A DNA stretch of 64,000 bases from Azophilus sp963663395 (GTDB taxonomy: Bacteria > Pseudomonadota > Gammaproteobacteria > Pseudomonadales > Azotimanducaceae): the NCBI GenBank assembly GCA_963663395.1, contig OY760226.1, forward strand, positions 5,766,001-5,830,000, read 5' to 3'. The notes beneath the pieces were generated by a model, which saw only the letters and a list, made by a program, of their open reading frames with translations, searched no databases and was not told the DNA's origin. A program made the position numbers and the translations under genes. Positions 15,140 to 23,948 of the stretch are shown here, in pieces; the stretch's first letter is position 1, and each line of letters begins with the position of its first letter.

Positions 15140-17964
15140 CGGATTGAGACGGTCAACGACGAGTCACGAGGCTTACCGGCCGAGCGGGCACATCGGGCGG
15201 TCCGGTCGAACGCGACGGGAATTGACGGCGCGGCCGATCGATCACGGGTCATCGTCGCGTTTCGGGGGGGGGGGGACAGGTCAACACCGAGATGGCTCGC
15301 CCGCCGCACGGCGTCGATTCTGCCGCTCGCACCCAATACGCCGTAGATGCGTTTCAGGTGGTAGCGCACACCGCTTTCGGTCAACCCGAGGCCCCGCGCG
15401 ATCTCCTTGTTGCGCCGACCTCGGGCAAGCCCGTCGAGAACCTCCAGTTCCCTCTCCGAGAATTTCGGCCCGGCGGTCTGTTGACCGGCGGGATCCTCTG
15501 CGCCGAGTGCCTCGAGCAACGCCAGAGCCGTCGACCGGACATCGTCGTCGAGCGGTTGCCGAAGCAGGGCGCGCAACCCCTCGACACTCGCTTCGCCCTC
15601 CCGCGTAAGGGGCCTCGAATAGGCCGTGCCGCCGTATTCGCGCACGTACTCGTGGACCAGACGGCTCGCTGCCTCCGCGTTGGAGGCTCGAATCTCCAGG
15701 GCCGACCAGCTGGACAGGCAGCGCATCAGCAGACGCTTTAGACCCCATCCCCGGGCACTGATCCGCACATGCTCGGCCAGATCCCGGGCGGCGTCGATCT
15801 CCCCGAGCGCGCCGAGCAGGGCGATGCGGGCGCAGGCGATGGCCTCCATTTCCCGCCAGGACTGGCGGGAAACCGTCAACAGGGAAGGGAGATCCTCCGG
15901 AAGGCCGGCCGCCGCCCAGGCCCGGCTGGCCGCCGCCGGGTCTCCCGCCCGCACCAGCCATTCGACCCGCTGCGCTGACAGCAGCCGAGTCAAGCACGCC
16001 GCGTCGCGCTCGCCGGCCCAGGCAATCGACGCCTCGACGGCTGCAAGCGCCCGCTGCGGGCCACCCTGGTCAAACGCCGCTTCGGCCAGATTGCCGTGCG
16101 CGGCGGCGCGAATGTCGATCCATCCTGGAATCTGCCGGGGGTCCGCCTGCCCATCGTCATCCCAATGCGGTCGCGACCCCTGGTCGTTGCACTCGATGCG
16201 CAGCTCGAGAACCAGTGGACTGGCCATCTCGCCCATATCGACGATGCTCCTCGAATAGCAGGATTCGGCCTCGCCTACCCGGCCCTGAGCCATGGCGCTC
16301 ACGCCGCTTTGCAGATGCATCAGGGCCACGCCCTGGGTCGACTCGGCGCTGCGGAAAAGCTCCTTCGCCCTCGACGCGCGCCGACGACCGAGTTCGTACC
16401 GTCCGTGCATGCTGTCGGCGACGACTTGAACGGCGTACATCGCCCCACGATAAATCGCCGACAACCGGTCCTCGTCGGCGTACCGCGTCGCATCGCTCAG
16501 CAAGCGCGTGAAGTGCGGGTCGTTGAGCGGCTGGCAGGAAAAGGCCCACAGCATCGCCCGAACAAGGGTGTCCTGCGCCCGGTAACGGTGCTTCTCGTCG
16601 TTCGCGGCGGCTTGTTCGAGGGCCTTGGCCGACGTGCGGAACCGCTCGTACATCCACCGCGCTTCCGCCGTCTCGCCTGCCATCAGCAGGGCGACGCATC
16701 GCGTCGGCACAAGCTGCGGATAGTCGTCCGCCAACTCTCGGGTCAGGTGTCTGCAGGCACTCACAAAGGGCCTTAGCCCCTCCTTGAACAGCTGCTCCAC
16801 ACCGCCGCTTTCCTCCAGGACTCGAGCGCACAGGGCACTGTCGTCCGCCTGAGCGGCGTGCGACAGTGCGCGGCCGAAATCGCCGTTGCGCAACAAATTC
16901 TTCGCGAGGCGCTGGCTTACCCGGCGGTACCGGTTCATATCCTCCGATTGGCCCCGTTCTTGCAGGAATTTGCGGACCAGTGGATGCATGCGCAGTGCAT
17001 CGCCGCTGGAGTCGACAGACCGGATCAGCCCTTGAAGCGCCGCGGACAACTCGGGCCAGCACAGCGCGTGCTCGCGAGGAAACGACGCCTCCAGAAGCGG
17101 CCGTTCAATGGTGTCGAACACGGCGAGATCGAGCAGGAATGCGCGGGCGGCGTCCGACAGACCCCGCAAAAGCCGCGTCGACAGGTATCTGGAGATCATC
17201 TCCTGGACGTTGGCGCGCGGCGTACCGCCGCCGGTGCCGTTGCGCGGTCTGTTGCCGACCATGCGCAGTGCCGCCGGCCAGCCCTCCGTGCTGCGCACCA
17301 GGGCAACCAGCTCATCGCGCGAGAGCGGGCGTCCGACGAAACGCGCAATCTCCGGGTCCGAGAAGCGCAAGTCCTCGACGCCGATCATCTCACCCTGGCC
17401 GTTGATGATCGGGGCGGCAAGGTCAAGCCCCGCAGCATTCCACCGCTGGGCCAGCGCCACACGCAGGTTAGGCGGCCCATAGCGGCACAGCGTGTTGATC
17501 GCCTTGGCCGTGCCGGCGTCGCTAAGGCACTCGACATCATCGAACGCCAGCAGACAGGGAGCGCCGGACTTTTCGATGGCGCTGATTGTCAGCCCAATGT
17601 CGAGCGCGAACCGCTGTTCGTCCGCGTGACCCGATGCAGGGTGCGCGGAGAAGGCGCGATCCCTCGGGTCACCCCCAACACCTTGGATCAAGCGGCTCAT
17701 CAGATCCTTGAACGTCAGTTCCGCGCCGCATTGTATCCAGACGACGGCGTTGCCTTGCTTCTGTGCGTGCCGGCAGGCGTTGGCCAACAGGGTTGTTTTT
17801 CCAAATCCGCAGGGCGCTTGCAGCACGGTGAGGCGCCGACTGAGCGGCATCAGGCGGGCTTCGATCTCTGGCCGCTGGAAATAATCCTCGATGCGCGGAA
17901 GTGCGATCGCACGCCACGCGTCAGGTGGGGCGATTGTCCCGATCTCAGTCGCTGTGTCCGTCAT
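15100..17964 (-). CDS. LuxR-family regulator, MalT-like, with homopolymer at the 3' end
   Basis: This 954-residue regulator has the same build as the downstream protein. Walker A APCGFGKTTLL lies near residue 51 and Walker B CLLAFDDVECL near 142. A helical repeat middle is followed by a LuxR helix-turn-helix near 830-890 (LDGLARGRRNKEIARGLGL, then TESGVRYHLKRIYGVLG). The normal domain end is reached at about residue 897 (SHLGVDL). From there the reading frame passes through 12 consecutive C (coding strand; 15264-15275) and adds about 55 Arg/Pro-rich residues unlike the family. One C fewer stops at 15249, and one more (or two fewer) stops at 15242. The true C-terminus therefore depends on the length of this run. 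The two paralogues probably arose by tandem duplication. Confidence 0.85.
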   Translation of the reverse strand: MTDTATEIGTIAPPDAWRAIALPRIEDYFQRPEIEARLMPLSRRLTVLQAPCGFGKTTLLANACRHAQKQGNAVVWIQCGAELTFKDLMSRLIQGVGGDPRDRAFSAHPASGHADEQRFALDIGLTISAIEKSGAPCLLAFDDVECLSDAGTAKAINTLCRYGPPNLRVALAQRWNAAGLDLAAPIINGQGEMIGVEDLRFSDPEIARFVGRPLSRDELVALVRSTEGWPAALRMVGNRPRNGTGGGTPRANVQEMISRYLSTRLLRGLSDAARAFLLDLAVFDTIERPLLEASFPREHALCWPELSAALQGLIRSVDSSGDALRMHPLVRKFLQERGQSEDMNRYRRVSQRLAKNLLRNGDFGRALSHAAQADDSALCARVLEESGGVEQLFKEGLRPFVSACRHLTRELADDYPQLVPTRCVALLMAGETAEARWMYERFRTSAKALEQAAANDEKHRYRAQDTLVRAMLWAFSCQPLNDPHFTRLLSDATRYADEDRLSAIYRGAMYAVQVVADSMHGRYELGRRRASRAKELFRSAESTQGVALMHLQSGVSAMAQGRVGEAESCYSRSIVDMGEMASPLVLELRIECNDQGSRPHWDDDGQADPRQIPGWIDIRAAAHGNLAEAAFDQGGPQRALAAVEASIAWAGERDAACLTRLLSAQRVEWLVRAGDPAAASRAWAAAGLPEDLPSLLTVSRQSWREMEAIACARIALLGALGEIDAARDLAEHVRISARGWGLKRLLMRCLSSWSALEIRASNAEAASRLVHEYVREYGGTAYSRPLTREGEASVEGLRALLRQPLDDDVRSTALALLEALGAEDPAGQQTAGPKFSERELEVLDGLARGRRNKEIARGLGLTESGVRYHLKRIYGVLGASGRIDAVRRASHLGVDLSPPPRNATMTRDRSAAPSIPVAFDRTARCARSAGKPRDSSLTVSIRCPRRCPGLLPAR
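15264..15275. repeat. 12-bp G/C homopolymer within a regulator gene
   Basis: Twelve consecutive G on the plus strand (C on the coding strand) lie just after the helix-turn-helix region of the upstream LuxR gene. Tracts of this length slip readily during replication and are also a common place for sequencing error. Confidence 0.95.
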
Positions 17965-19317
17965 GACCGGTGAGTTATGACCAAAGGTATACTGTCAGCG
18001 AGAAGGCAGGGCGGTTTGGGTCAGGATCTGACATGGCAGCCGTTCTCGCCGCCACACAAACTCAAACAGGCAAACACCGCACCAGCGTCAATACACCGTC
18101 TCGTCTCACTGACGACCGTTCCCCTCAATTCCAATTCGACTTGCTCGCGCACCCCCCCAAGTACCGCGGGAATCCGCTCAGGGGAACGCGATGACGGGAA
18201 GCTACACTATCAATACCGACAGTGTCCACCGTCTTTTGCGACAGTCTCGGCCGATCTGTTCGATCCTTTGCCCAGCGGAGACGCACAGGCTGCCGCTCCC
18301 GTTCCGGGACCGAACGTTTCATGCCCGTTTCGTCCCTCGGCAGACCGCCGGCCCGCTGCGTCGTGCCCCGCCAAGTCCGGTGCTGCCGCGGCACGATGCA
18401 GCGGCGGTTCCGGCAGACCGGATTCCGTGATTCAGACACGGCACGGAACCGTTGGTCGCCGAACAGACCCCGATCGATGTCGGCGAACAGGCGTATCGAA
18501 TTCGCGCGCTACCGGGGCGACATCACAAGGACACTACCGAAACGAACAGACGCCTCCGGGAACGCCGGGCGATGCAGCACTGCTGCTCAAGCGATCCAGA
18601 CTATCGGACATTCCGATAGGCGGCACCCGCGAAACGGGCTAATGTCGGCCCCGCTGTGGTGCTCGCAACTCGCCGGTTGGGCGAGGCGGGTTTCAGGGTG
18701 TGGCTGGGCCGACAGAATCGCGCCGATGCAGGGCCTTCGATGAACGTGTGCGATGCATCTTGCGCGATAGCCGCCGCCATCGTCGGCTCAGCCAACTTTG
18801 AATTATGCCCGAGCAAGGCCGAAAAGCCCACCGCGGCCGCGAACGAATTGTGGAGCCGGTCAATGCAAGGCCGGTTCCGGCTGGGAAGCAGCGTGAAACC
18901 GAAACCAGACCGTGCGATCCGAACCGTCACCGTTGCCGCGGATGACGTTCGATGCGGCATGGTGTCTAACCCGGATGCGGCGCTGCGGCCGAATCTTACA
19001 GGTCTCACAGGCGCAGCCCTGCGAATGGTGCCTCGGCTCGGCATCTCGCGAGATGGCTACCGCCCCCACATCGACGCAACGGCCGGCAGCGGACTCGTGG
19101 CGCGCGAACCGGTGAATGCAGACGAATTTCCCGACTTTGACGCCGGGAGCGGCTTGTGCCCCGTCAGCGCGGCCTGCGTGGGCGGTGAGAAATTCGACCG
19201 GCGCAAGCCCGGCGACGACCTGACTGAGGGGGTTCACGGCCGGCGGCAGGGACGGGCGAGTCATCGCCTCGCGGTCGTCGCAGGACACGCCGGCAAGATC
19301 AAGGAGGGATTGGAGAA
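17965..19317. other. 1.35 kb without a recognisable gene
   Basis: This stretch separates the minus-strand regulators from the plus-strand operon and must carry the divergent promoters. Open frames exist on both strands, but their translations are Arg/Pro/Ser-rich and match no family I know. The only structure I can point to is a 19-bp palindrome at 18601-18619. Confidence 0.5.
18601..18619. promoter_or_regulatory. 19-bp palindrome, possible operator
   Basis: CTATCGGACATTCCGATAG is a perfect inverted repeat with 7-bp arms and a 5-base centre. Its dyad symmetry and its position between regulator genes and an operon suit a binding site for a dimeric regulator, but no regulator can be assigned. 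No T-run follows, so it is not a typical terminator. Confidence 0.35.
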
Positions 19318-20346
19318 ATGATCGGACGGTTACATTGTTGTTCGCGACGCCGTGGTCCGGTGTCGATAACGGTGTGCGCGGCGTTGCTGTTGGCGTGCGT
19401 CTCGGCGCCGCAAACGGTACTGGCCCAACAGGGAGACAGTTGGCGCGATACCATCTCGAACTGGTTCAGTTCGAGTACGTCAAGCGCCGGCACCGGACCG
19501 GGAGGCGCAACCCCAAGCCATGTTTTTCAGGCGGTTCAAGATCTGCTTGCCGAAATCAACGTGCTGCGCGACGAGTTGGGCGTCTACGACTATCCGCCCG
19601 AGGCGGAACTGCAGGACGACCGCGCCGCGGTTCATGTCTACGTCAAGTCGCTGGAAGTGCTGACCAAGGTCAGTGCGATCCAACGGCGGTTCGGCGTCCC
19701 CGCGTCACCGGTCGGCCAGATTCCCTTCAAGAAAATCGATCCCGCCGATGTGCTGGCGAACGTCGCCCACATCCTCGAGGAAATCCGCAAGGTCAAAGCG
19801 GAGATGGTCATTACCCGCACGATCGAACCGGCCCCGCTGGTCGGCGGCAAGACCGCCTCTTCCGTCTACAAGAGCCTGGCCGACGCCTCGTTCCTGCTCG
19901 ACGGGTTGCGGGGCCGGCCGCTGACGCCCGACGACATGTTCCGCAGCGCAGGGTACGTCCTCGACGAGATGGAACTGATCGCCGCAAAACTCAGGGTGCC
20001 CCTGAATCTCGAGTTGCCCGAGGTCAACGGCGCCAAGCGGCCGGTCGACGTGGCGCAGCAGGTTCTGCGGGCCACCTACAAGGTGATCAATCTGCAGACC
20101 CGCCTGGGCATGGACGCATCGGGTGTGCCGAGCCTGACCCTGGTCCGCGTCACACCCTCCGAAGTCTACGACGCCACCAACGTGCTGTTGGCGGAAATGG
20201 CCCGCATCAAGCTGCACCTCGACATCAACGTGCCACGCGACGACAACGCGACCGAACCGCGCGGCATGCGGCCGGAAGACGCCTTCGCCGCGGTTCTGGT
20301 GATCGTCCGCAATCTGGACCTGATGTCCGAAGCCGCAATGGGTTGA
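19318..20346 (+). CDS. Secreted helical-repeat protein of unknown function, paralogue A
   Basis: This 342-residue protein has a signal peptide (hydrophobic core about 16-32, cut after VLAQ) followed by a largely helical mature part. A module of about 60-70 residues seems to recur. Its form is roughly xPxDVxxxVxxILxEIxxIKxxLxV, seen near residues 63-80, 142-162, 200-225, 280-300 and, shorter, 318-337. It is clearly related to the protein at 32575-33627: both carry HVYVK(S/A)LEV, VYKSLAD or AYKNLAD, and SLTLVRVTP or TLTLVRVTP at matching places. I do not recognise the family. AAGGAGGG at about 19301-19308 precedes the ATG. It heads a three-gene operon, with the next start five bases after the stop, so a periplasmic or envelope role is likely. 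Confidence 0.82.
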   Translation: MIGRLHCCSRRRGPVSITVCAALLLACVSAPQTVLAQQGDSWRDTISNWFSSSTSSAGTGPGGATPSHVFQAVQDLLAEINVLRDELGVYDYPPEAELQDDRAAVHVYVKSLEVLTKVSAIQRRFGVPASPVGQIPFKKIDPADVLANVAHILEEIRKVKAEMVITRTIEPAPLVGGKTASSVYKSLADASFLLDGLRGRPLTPDDMFRSAGYVLDEMELIAAKLRVPLNLELPEVNGAKRPVDVAQQVLRATYKVINLQTRLGMDASGVPSLTLVRVTPSEVYDATNVLLAEMARIKLHLDINVPRDDNATEPRGMRPEDAFAAVLVIVRNLDLMSEAAMG

Positions 20347-20351
20347 CGGCC

Positions 20352-20627
20352 GTGTCCAGGACGCACTCCGTCGCTCAGACGGCGGCGCTCCCGGCCGGCG
20401 CCGGTCTGGCGCACCCGTCGCACACACCGGAGACGACCGCCGCCGCCATGGCCGCGGCGCAGGCGGGTCTGGCGGATACAGGCGGCACGGCGTCTTTCGC
20501 CGATGTTGTCAAGGAAACCAGGCCCGCGGCCGAGGTTCTGCATCGTCACGAAGCGGTCGACGAGGACGCCCGGGCGCACGCCACCGACAAGTTCTGGGTG
20601 ATCCTTACCCATCGGTTTGGAAATTGA
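20352..20627 (+). CDS. Small protein of unknown function (91 aa)
   Basis: Translation from the GTG at 20352 gives 91 residues with no signal peptide or membrane segment. The N-terminal half is Ala/Thr/Gly-rich, the second half is charged, and the protein ends in DKFWVILTHRFGN. Support for a real gene is positional: the start lies five bases after the previous stop, and the stop overlaps the next TTG start by four bases (TTGA). It is probably made together with its neighbours. Function unknown. Confidence 0.55.
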   Translation: MSRTHSVAQTAALPAGAGLAHPSHTPETTAAAMAAAQAGLADTGGTASFADVVKETRPAAEVLHRHEAVDEDARAHATDKFWVILTHRFGN

Positions 20628-22498
20628 ACGTCGACCGCAATCGCAAGCTCTCCCCGACGCCCGGCCGTGAGGGGCACACTTGGCGCAGGCTCCGCGTCGT
20701 GTTGCCGCCGTTGCTGGCCGTGTTGGCCCTGGCCGGCATCGGATGGATGACCGGTACCGATCGGCCGGCCACCAGCGATGTTGTCCGGGACGGTGACCTT
20801 TGCCCCATCGACGGGGACCGCGTGAGCGGCGATGTGGTCTTCCTGTTCGACTTCACCAAGCCACTCGGCGGCCTCTCGGCGGCGTTGTCGGGCCAGTTGC
20901 TGCGCGAGCTCACGATGGAACTTGAGCGCGACACGGAAATCCACGCCTATCTGCTGACCGGTTCCGCCGAGGCGCCGCTTGCCCTGTTGCGGCGTTTCTG
21001 CAAGCCCTTCGACACCGCGGAGGTGCAGGTGGCGCAGGCCAAGGACCAGCGCGGCGCCGCGCGCGATTGCGACGACCTGCCCGCGCAGGTGGCGACCGAC
21101 GTCCGTCGCTCGGCGGCCCGGTTCTGTGCCGTACGCGGTGCGCTGCAGGCGCGCATCGACGCGTTGGCGGCGAAAGCGTCCCGGGACCAGAGCACCGTCG
21201 CCAGCGCCCACCTCGTCGAGGCGCTGGAAAAGATCCGCATCGAATTCCAGGAACGGCCGGGTCCGCATCGGCTGCACGTGTTCTCGGACATGATGCAGCA
21301 CGCGCACTGGTACTCCCACCTGGACCTCGACGGGGCACAGTGGGACTACGATGAGTTTTCGCGGCTGTTGGCCTCCCGCGACCCGGTGTTCGGACAACGG
21401 CGCCAGATCCCGAACGCCGAGTTCGACATTCACTATGTGCCGCGGTCCGGCCGGACGACCGAAAGCCGGGCCAGAGAGCGGCATCAGCGGTTCTGGCGCA
21501 GCTATTTCGCGGGGTCGTCGGTGACCTTCCACGAACAGCCGCCGATTCCCGACTATGCCGCGCGGTCGCTCATGGGGCTTGCGTCCGAGTCCGGCACGCT
21601 GCTCCGCGTGCCGGTTGGCATGGAGCGATTCGTGGTCTCGGCCCAACGGGAACGTGTTGCCCCTGAACGGCCGTCTCGGCAGGCGGGCGCCCAAGGCGCG
21701 CTACCGGGCGCTGTTGCGGCACGCGAACGGCCGGCGGACCCGGCAGCGGACCGCCGTCGGTCCACGGTATCCGAGCCGCCCGGAAGCGCCCGGCGCACCG
21801 TGGCGCGGCAACCGGCGGTAGATGTGCCCACGGCGCGGCGGGACGGGCAACCCGCACCGTCCCGGCAGACGCCGCCGGTCGCGCCGGCGGAGGACGTCGC
21901 CCAGGCCGAAGCGCTACCGGCGCACGGGGATCCGCCCGGCAAACCGGCGCCGGACGCGCCATCTCCCGCGGACTCGGTCGCCGCTCTGGCGCCGAACGCC
22001 GCCCCCGCTCGCCTCGCGCCGCCCCCGCTCGAGCCGTCGCTGGCCGACGGCGGCGCGGCGCCGCTCGAGTTCGCCGGCGTCCACGGGCCCGCGCCGGAAC
22101 CCCCGGTGTCCGGGTCTGGCGAGGAGGCGTCGGCGGATACGGGGGGCGTCGACGGATTTCAGACTGCTGCTGTCGCCGACCCGGAGCCCTGTCGATTGCA
22201 GCGCCCCGCCGGTTTCGGCCGGTGGCAACCCGAATATCCGTTGCAGGGGCAACGGGACTTCGGCGACGCGGTCATTGCCGTGCGCTATGCCGTCGATGAA
22301 GCCGGGGAGACGATCGACGAGGCAACCGCCGTTGTCACGGATCGGTCCAGCGCCACCCTCACGCGCCATTTCAGCCGCTTTGCCCGGGCAGCGCTCGACA
22401 GCGTACGCGACTGGAAGTTCTCCGTTGCACAGCAGCAAAGCCAGCCCTGCGCCATGGACGTGAGCTACGTGACCACATTCAGATTCCAGTACGACTAG
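20624..22498 (+). CDS. Membrane-anchored VWA-like protein with TonB-like C-terminal domain
   Basis: This 624-residue protein has an unusual composite build. A basic N-terminus leads into one membrane segment (about 24-42). A periplasmic domain of about 60-330 resembles a von Willebrand A fold: VVFLFDFTKPL offers an Asp at the MIDAS place but not the full DxSxS, and HRLHVFSDMMQ looks like a later VWA strand. Residues about 345-510 are a Pro/Ala/Arg-rich linker. Residues about 520-624 look like a TonB C-terminal domain, with YPLQGQRDFGDAVIAVRYAV and later ARAALDSVRDWKFS. TonB linkers also cross the periplasm. The start is TTG, overlapping the previous gene. The function is unknown; it may couple an inner-membrane sensor to an outer-membrane partner. 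Confidence 0.75.
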   Translation: MNVDRNRKLSPTPGREGHTWRRLRVVLPPLLAVLALAGIGWMTGTDRPATSDVVRDGDLCPIDGDRVSGDVVFLFDFTKPLGGLSAALSGQLLRELTMELERDTEIHAYLLTGSAEAPLALLRRFCKPFDTAEVQVAQAKDQRGAARDCDDLPAQVATDVRRSAARFCAVRGALQARIDALAAKASRDQSTVASAHLVEALEKIRIEFQERPGPHRLHVFSDMMQHAHWYSHLDLDGAQWDYDEFSRLLASRDPVFGQRRQIPNAEFDIHYVPRSGRTTESRARERHQRFWRSYFAGSSVTFHEQPPIPDYAARSLMGLASESGTLLRVPVGMERFVVSAQRERVAPERPSRQAGAQGALPGAVAARERPADPAADRRRSTVSEPPGSARRTVARQPAVDVPTARRDGQPAPSRQTPPVAPAEDVAQAEALPAHGDPPGKPAPDAPSPADSVAALAPNAAPARLAPPPLEPSLADGGAAPLEFAGVHGPAPEPPVSGSGEEASADTGGVDGFQTAAVADPEPCRLQRPAGFGRWQPEYPLQGQRDFGDAVIAVRYAVDEAGETIDEATAVVTDRSSATLTRHFSRFARAALDSVRDWKFSVAQQQSQPCAMDVSYVTTFRFQYD

Positions 22499-22647
22499 CG
22501 GGTCGCCGCTGATCAGGCCGATGATACAACCTCGTATTCCGACGTGTAGGCAGATTTCGAAGACCTGACTCAATTGAAGACGTGACGCTCGCTCAGGGTT
22601 TGCCGGAGCAGAAAGCGCACGAAATCCGACAGACCAAGGAGGCCCCA

Positions 22648-23223
22648 ATGCATTTGAATGCCCTGATTCTCAAGATCGTCATTATCGGATTGACGGTGAC
22701 CGGCGGTGCCACGTTTGCCGATGGCGGCATCGGCTATCGCCAGGTCGCCGACATGCTCTACGAGCAGGCGCTTGCCAACCGGACGGTGTACACCAAGGAG
22801 GTCATCCAGCGGCTCACCGTCGACAACCCCGTGCTTCACGCCTCGGAAGACTACATGAAAACCAACGGGTTGCCGTTGCCCGCGCAGATGTTCAGGACCA
22901 GTTCCGAAGAACTTCTCGGGGCCACGGACCAGTTCTGGCTTTCGCTTCGCGCGGTCGATCCGATCAACCTTGCCAGCGGACCCATTACGCCGGCCGAGGA
23001 GGAGGGCCTGCGCTTCGTGTTGGCCAACCCGTCGGAACGATTCTACGTCCAGGAAAAAGACTTGAGCGGCCGGCTGAGCTTCGTTGCCGTGTATCCGGAC
23101 GTGGCGACGACTGAAGCCTGCGTCAGTTGCCACAACGGCCATCCCAGTTCGCCGAGACGAGATTTCGAGCTGGGTGACGTCATGGGGGGCATCGTCATCC
23201 GGCTCTTCATCGACGAGGAGTAA
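22648..23223 (+). CDS. Periplasmic heme-c protein, DUF3365/Tll0287-like
   Basis: This 191-residue protein has a signal peptide (about 1-24) followed by a single-domain sensor-like fold. The domain ends with CVSCHNGHP near residue 167, a classic CxxCH heme-c attachment site, and RDFELGDVMGGIVI. This arrangement is typical of DUF3365 (Tll0287-like) proteins, which bind heme in the periplasm and are thought to sense redox or small ligands. The ATG at 22648 is fixed by AAGGAGG at about 22636-22642. It lies 149 bases after the VWA-TonB gene and may be expressed separately. Confidence 0.85.
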   Translation: MHLNALILKIVIIGLTVTGGATFADGGIGYRQVADMLYEQALANRTVYTKEVIQRLTVDNPVLHASEDYMKTNGLPLPAQMFRTSSEELLGATDQFWLSLRAVDPINLASGPITPAEEEGLRFVLANPSERFYVQEKDLSGRLSFVAVYPDVATTEACVSCHNGHPSSPRRDFELGDVMGGIVIRLFIDEE

Positions 23224-23948
23224 CCCCGGTCACGCACCGTTCCTGGCGGACACGCGGTTTGTCGTCCGCCGGGTCTCCGGGGCGCTTGCCGTCGTCTCGC
23301 TGGCGGCCGTCTCTCACAAGGAACTGCGTCTGGCGTCGGATTGTGACATCGCGACCTCGCTTGAGGCGACGAACCGGCCGGCCATGCGGGCATCGCCCGC
23401 TGGCGACAGCCGGGTGCCCGAGCCGCTACGCGACCCTCGCTTCCCGCCGATCGAAAGGGCGGGGCGCGCACCGTCGCGACATCGGCGGATCCCGCCCGTT
23501 GCCGCGCCGAGATTCCGCGCCATGCAGTCGCGCAAGCGCCAGGCGAGAAGGGCGAGCGTCAACGCGTCGACGGTGCTGGCCCGCGAGGACCGCCCTGCGG
23601 TCATCGCCACAACTCCGCCATTGGCTGTTTTCGGACAGACCGGGCCGGAGCACAACGGCTGTCCGCCTTGTCGAGATCGTCTGCATCGAACGATCGCCCG
23701 GCACCACACTCCGGCGAGACCTGTCCCCCAGCAGCCTGACGCGTCCAGCGTAGCCCTCCGTTTGCGCAGCGGTCGGCATGACACGGACACCGTCCCGCAC
23801 CAGCCGGCTTGCCGGCCCCCCGGGTGCATCCCAAGCTGGAACGCCTCGTAACCCGCCGCCGCAACTAATACGGCGCTTGTGTTGTTTTTTTGCGTTCCGT
23901 CATGACTGTCCCGAACGGCGACGTCGTGGAAGCTGACGGAGTCTCGCA
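23224..23948. other. 725 bp without a recognisable gene
   Basis: Open frames here are Arg-rich and resemble nothing I know. A short stem CGCCG/CGGCG near 23860-23878 followed by a T-rich run to 23892 could be a weak plus-strand terminator for the heme-protein gene, but it lies about 650 bases away from it. Confidence 0.4.

Noticed and set aside
18656..19321. A 221-residue plus-strand frame ahead of the helical-repeat gene
   Set aside because: It overlaps the next start, has no ribosome-binding site or recognisable motif, and an equally long frame lies opposite it.
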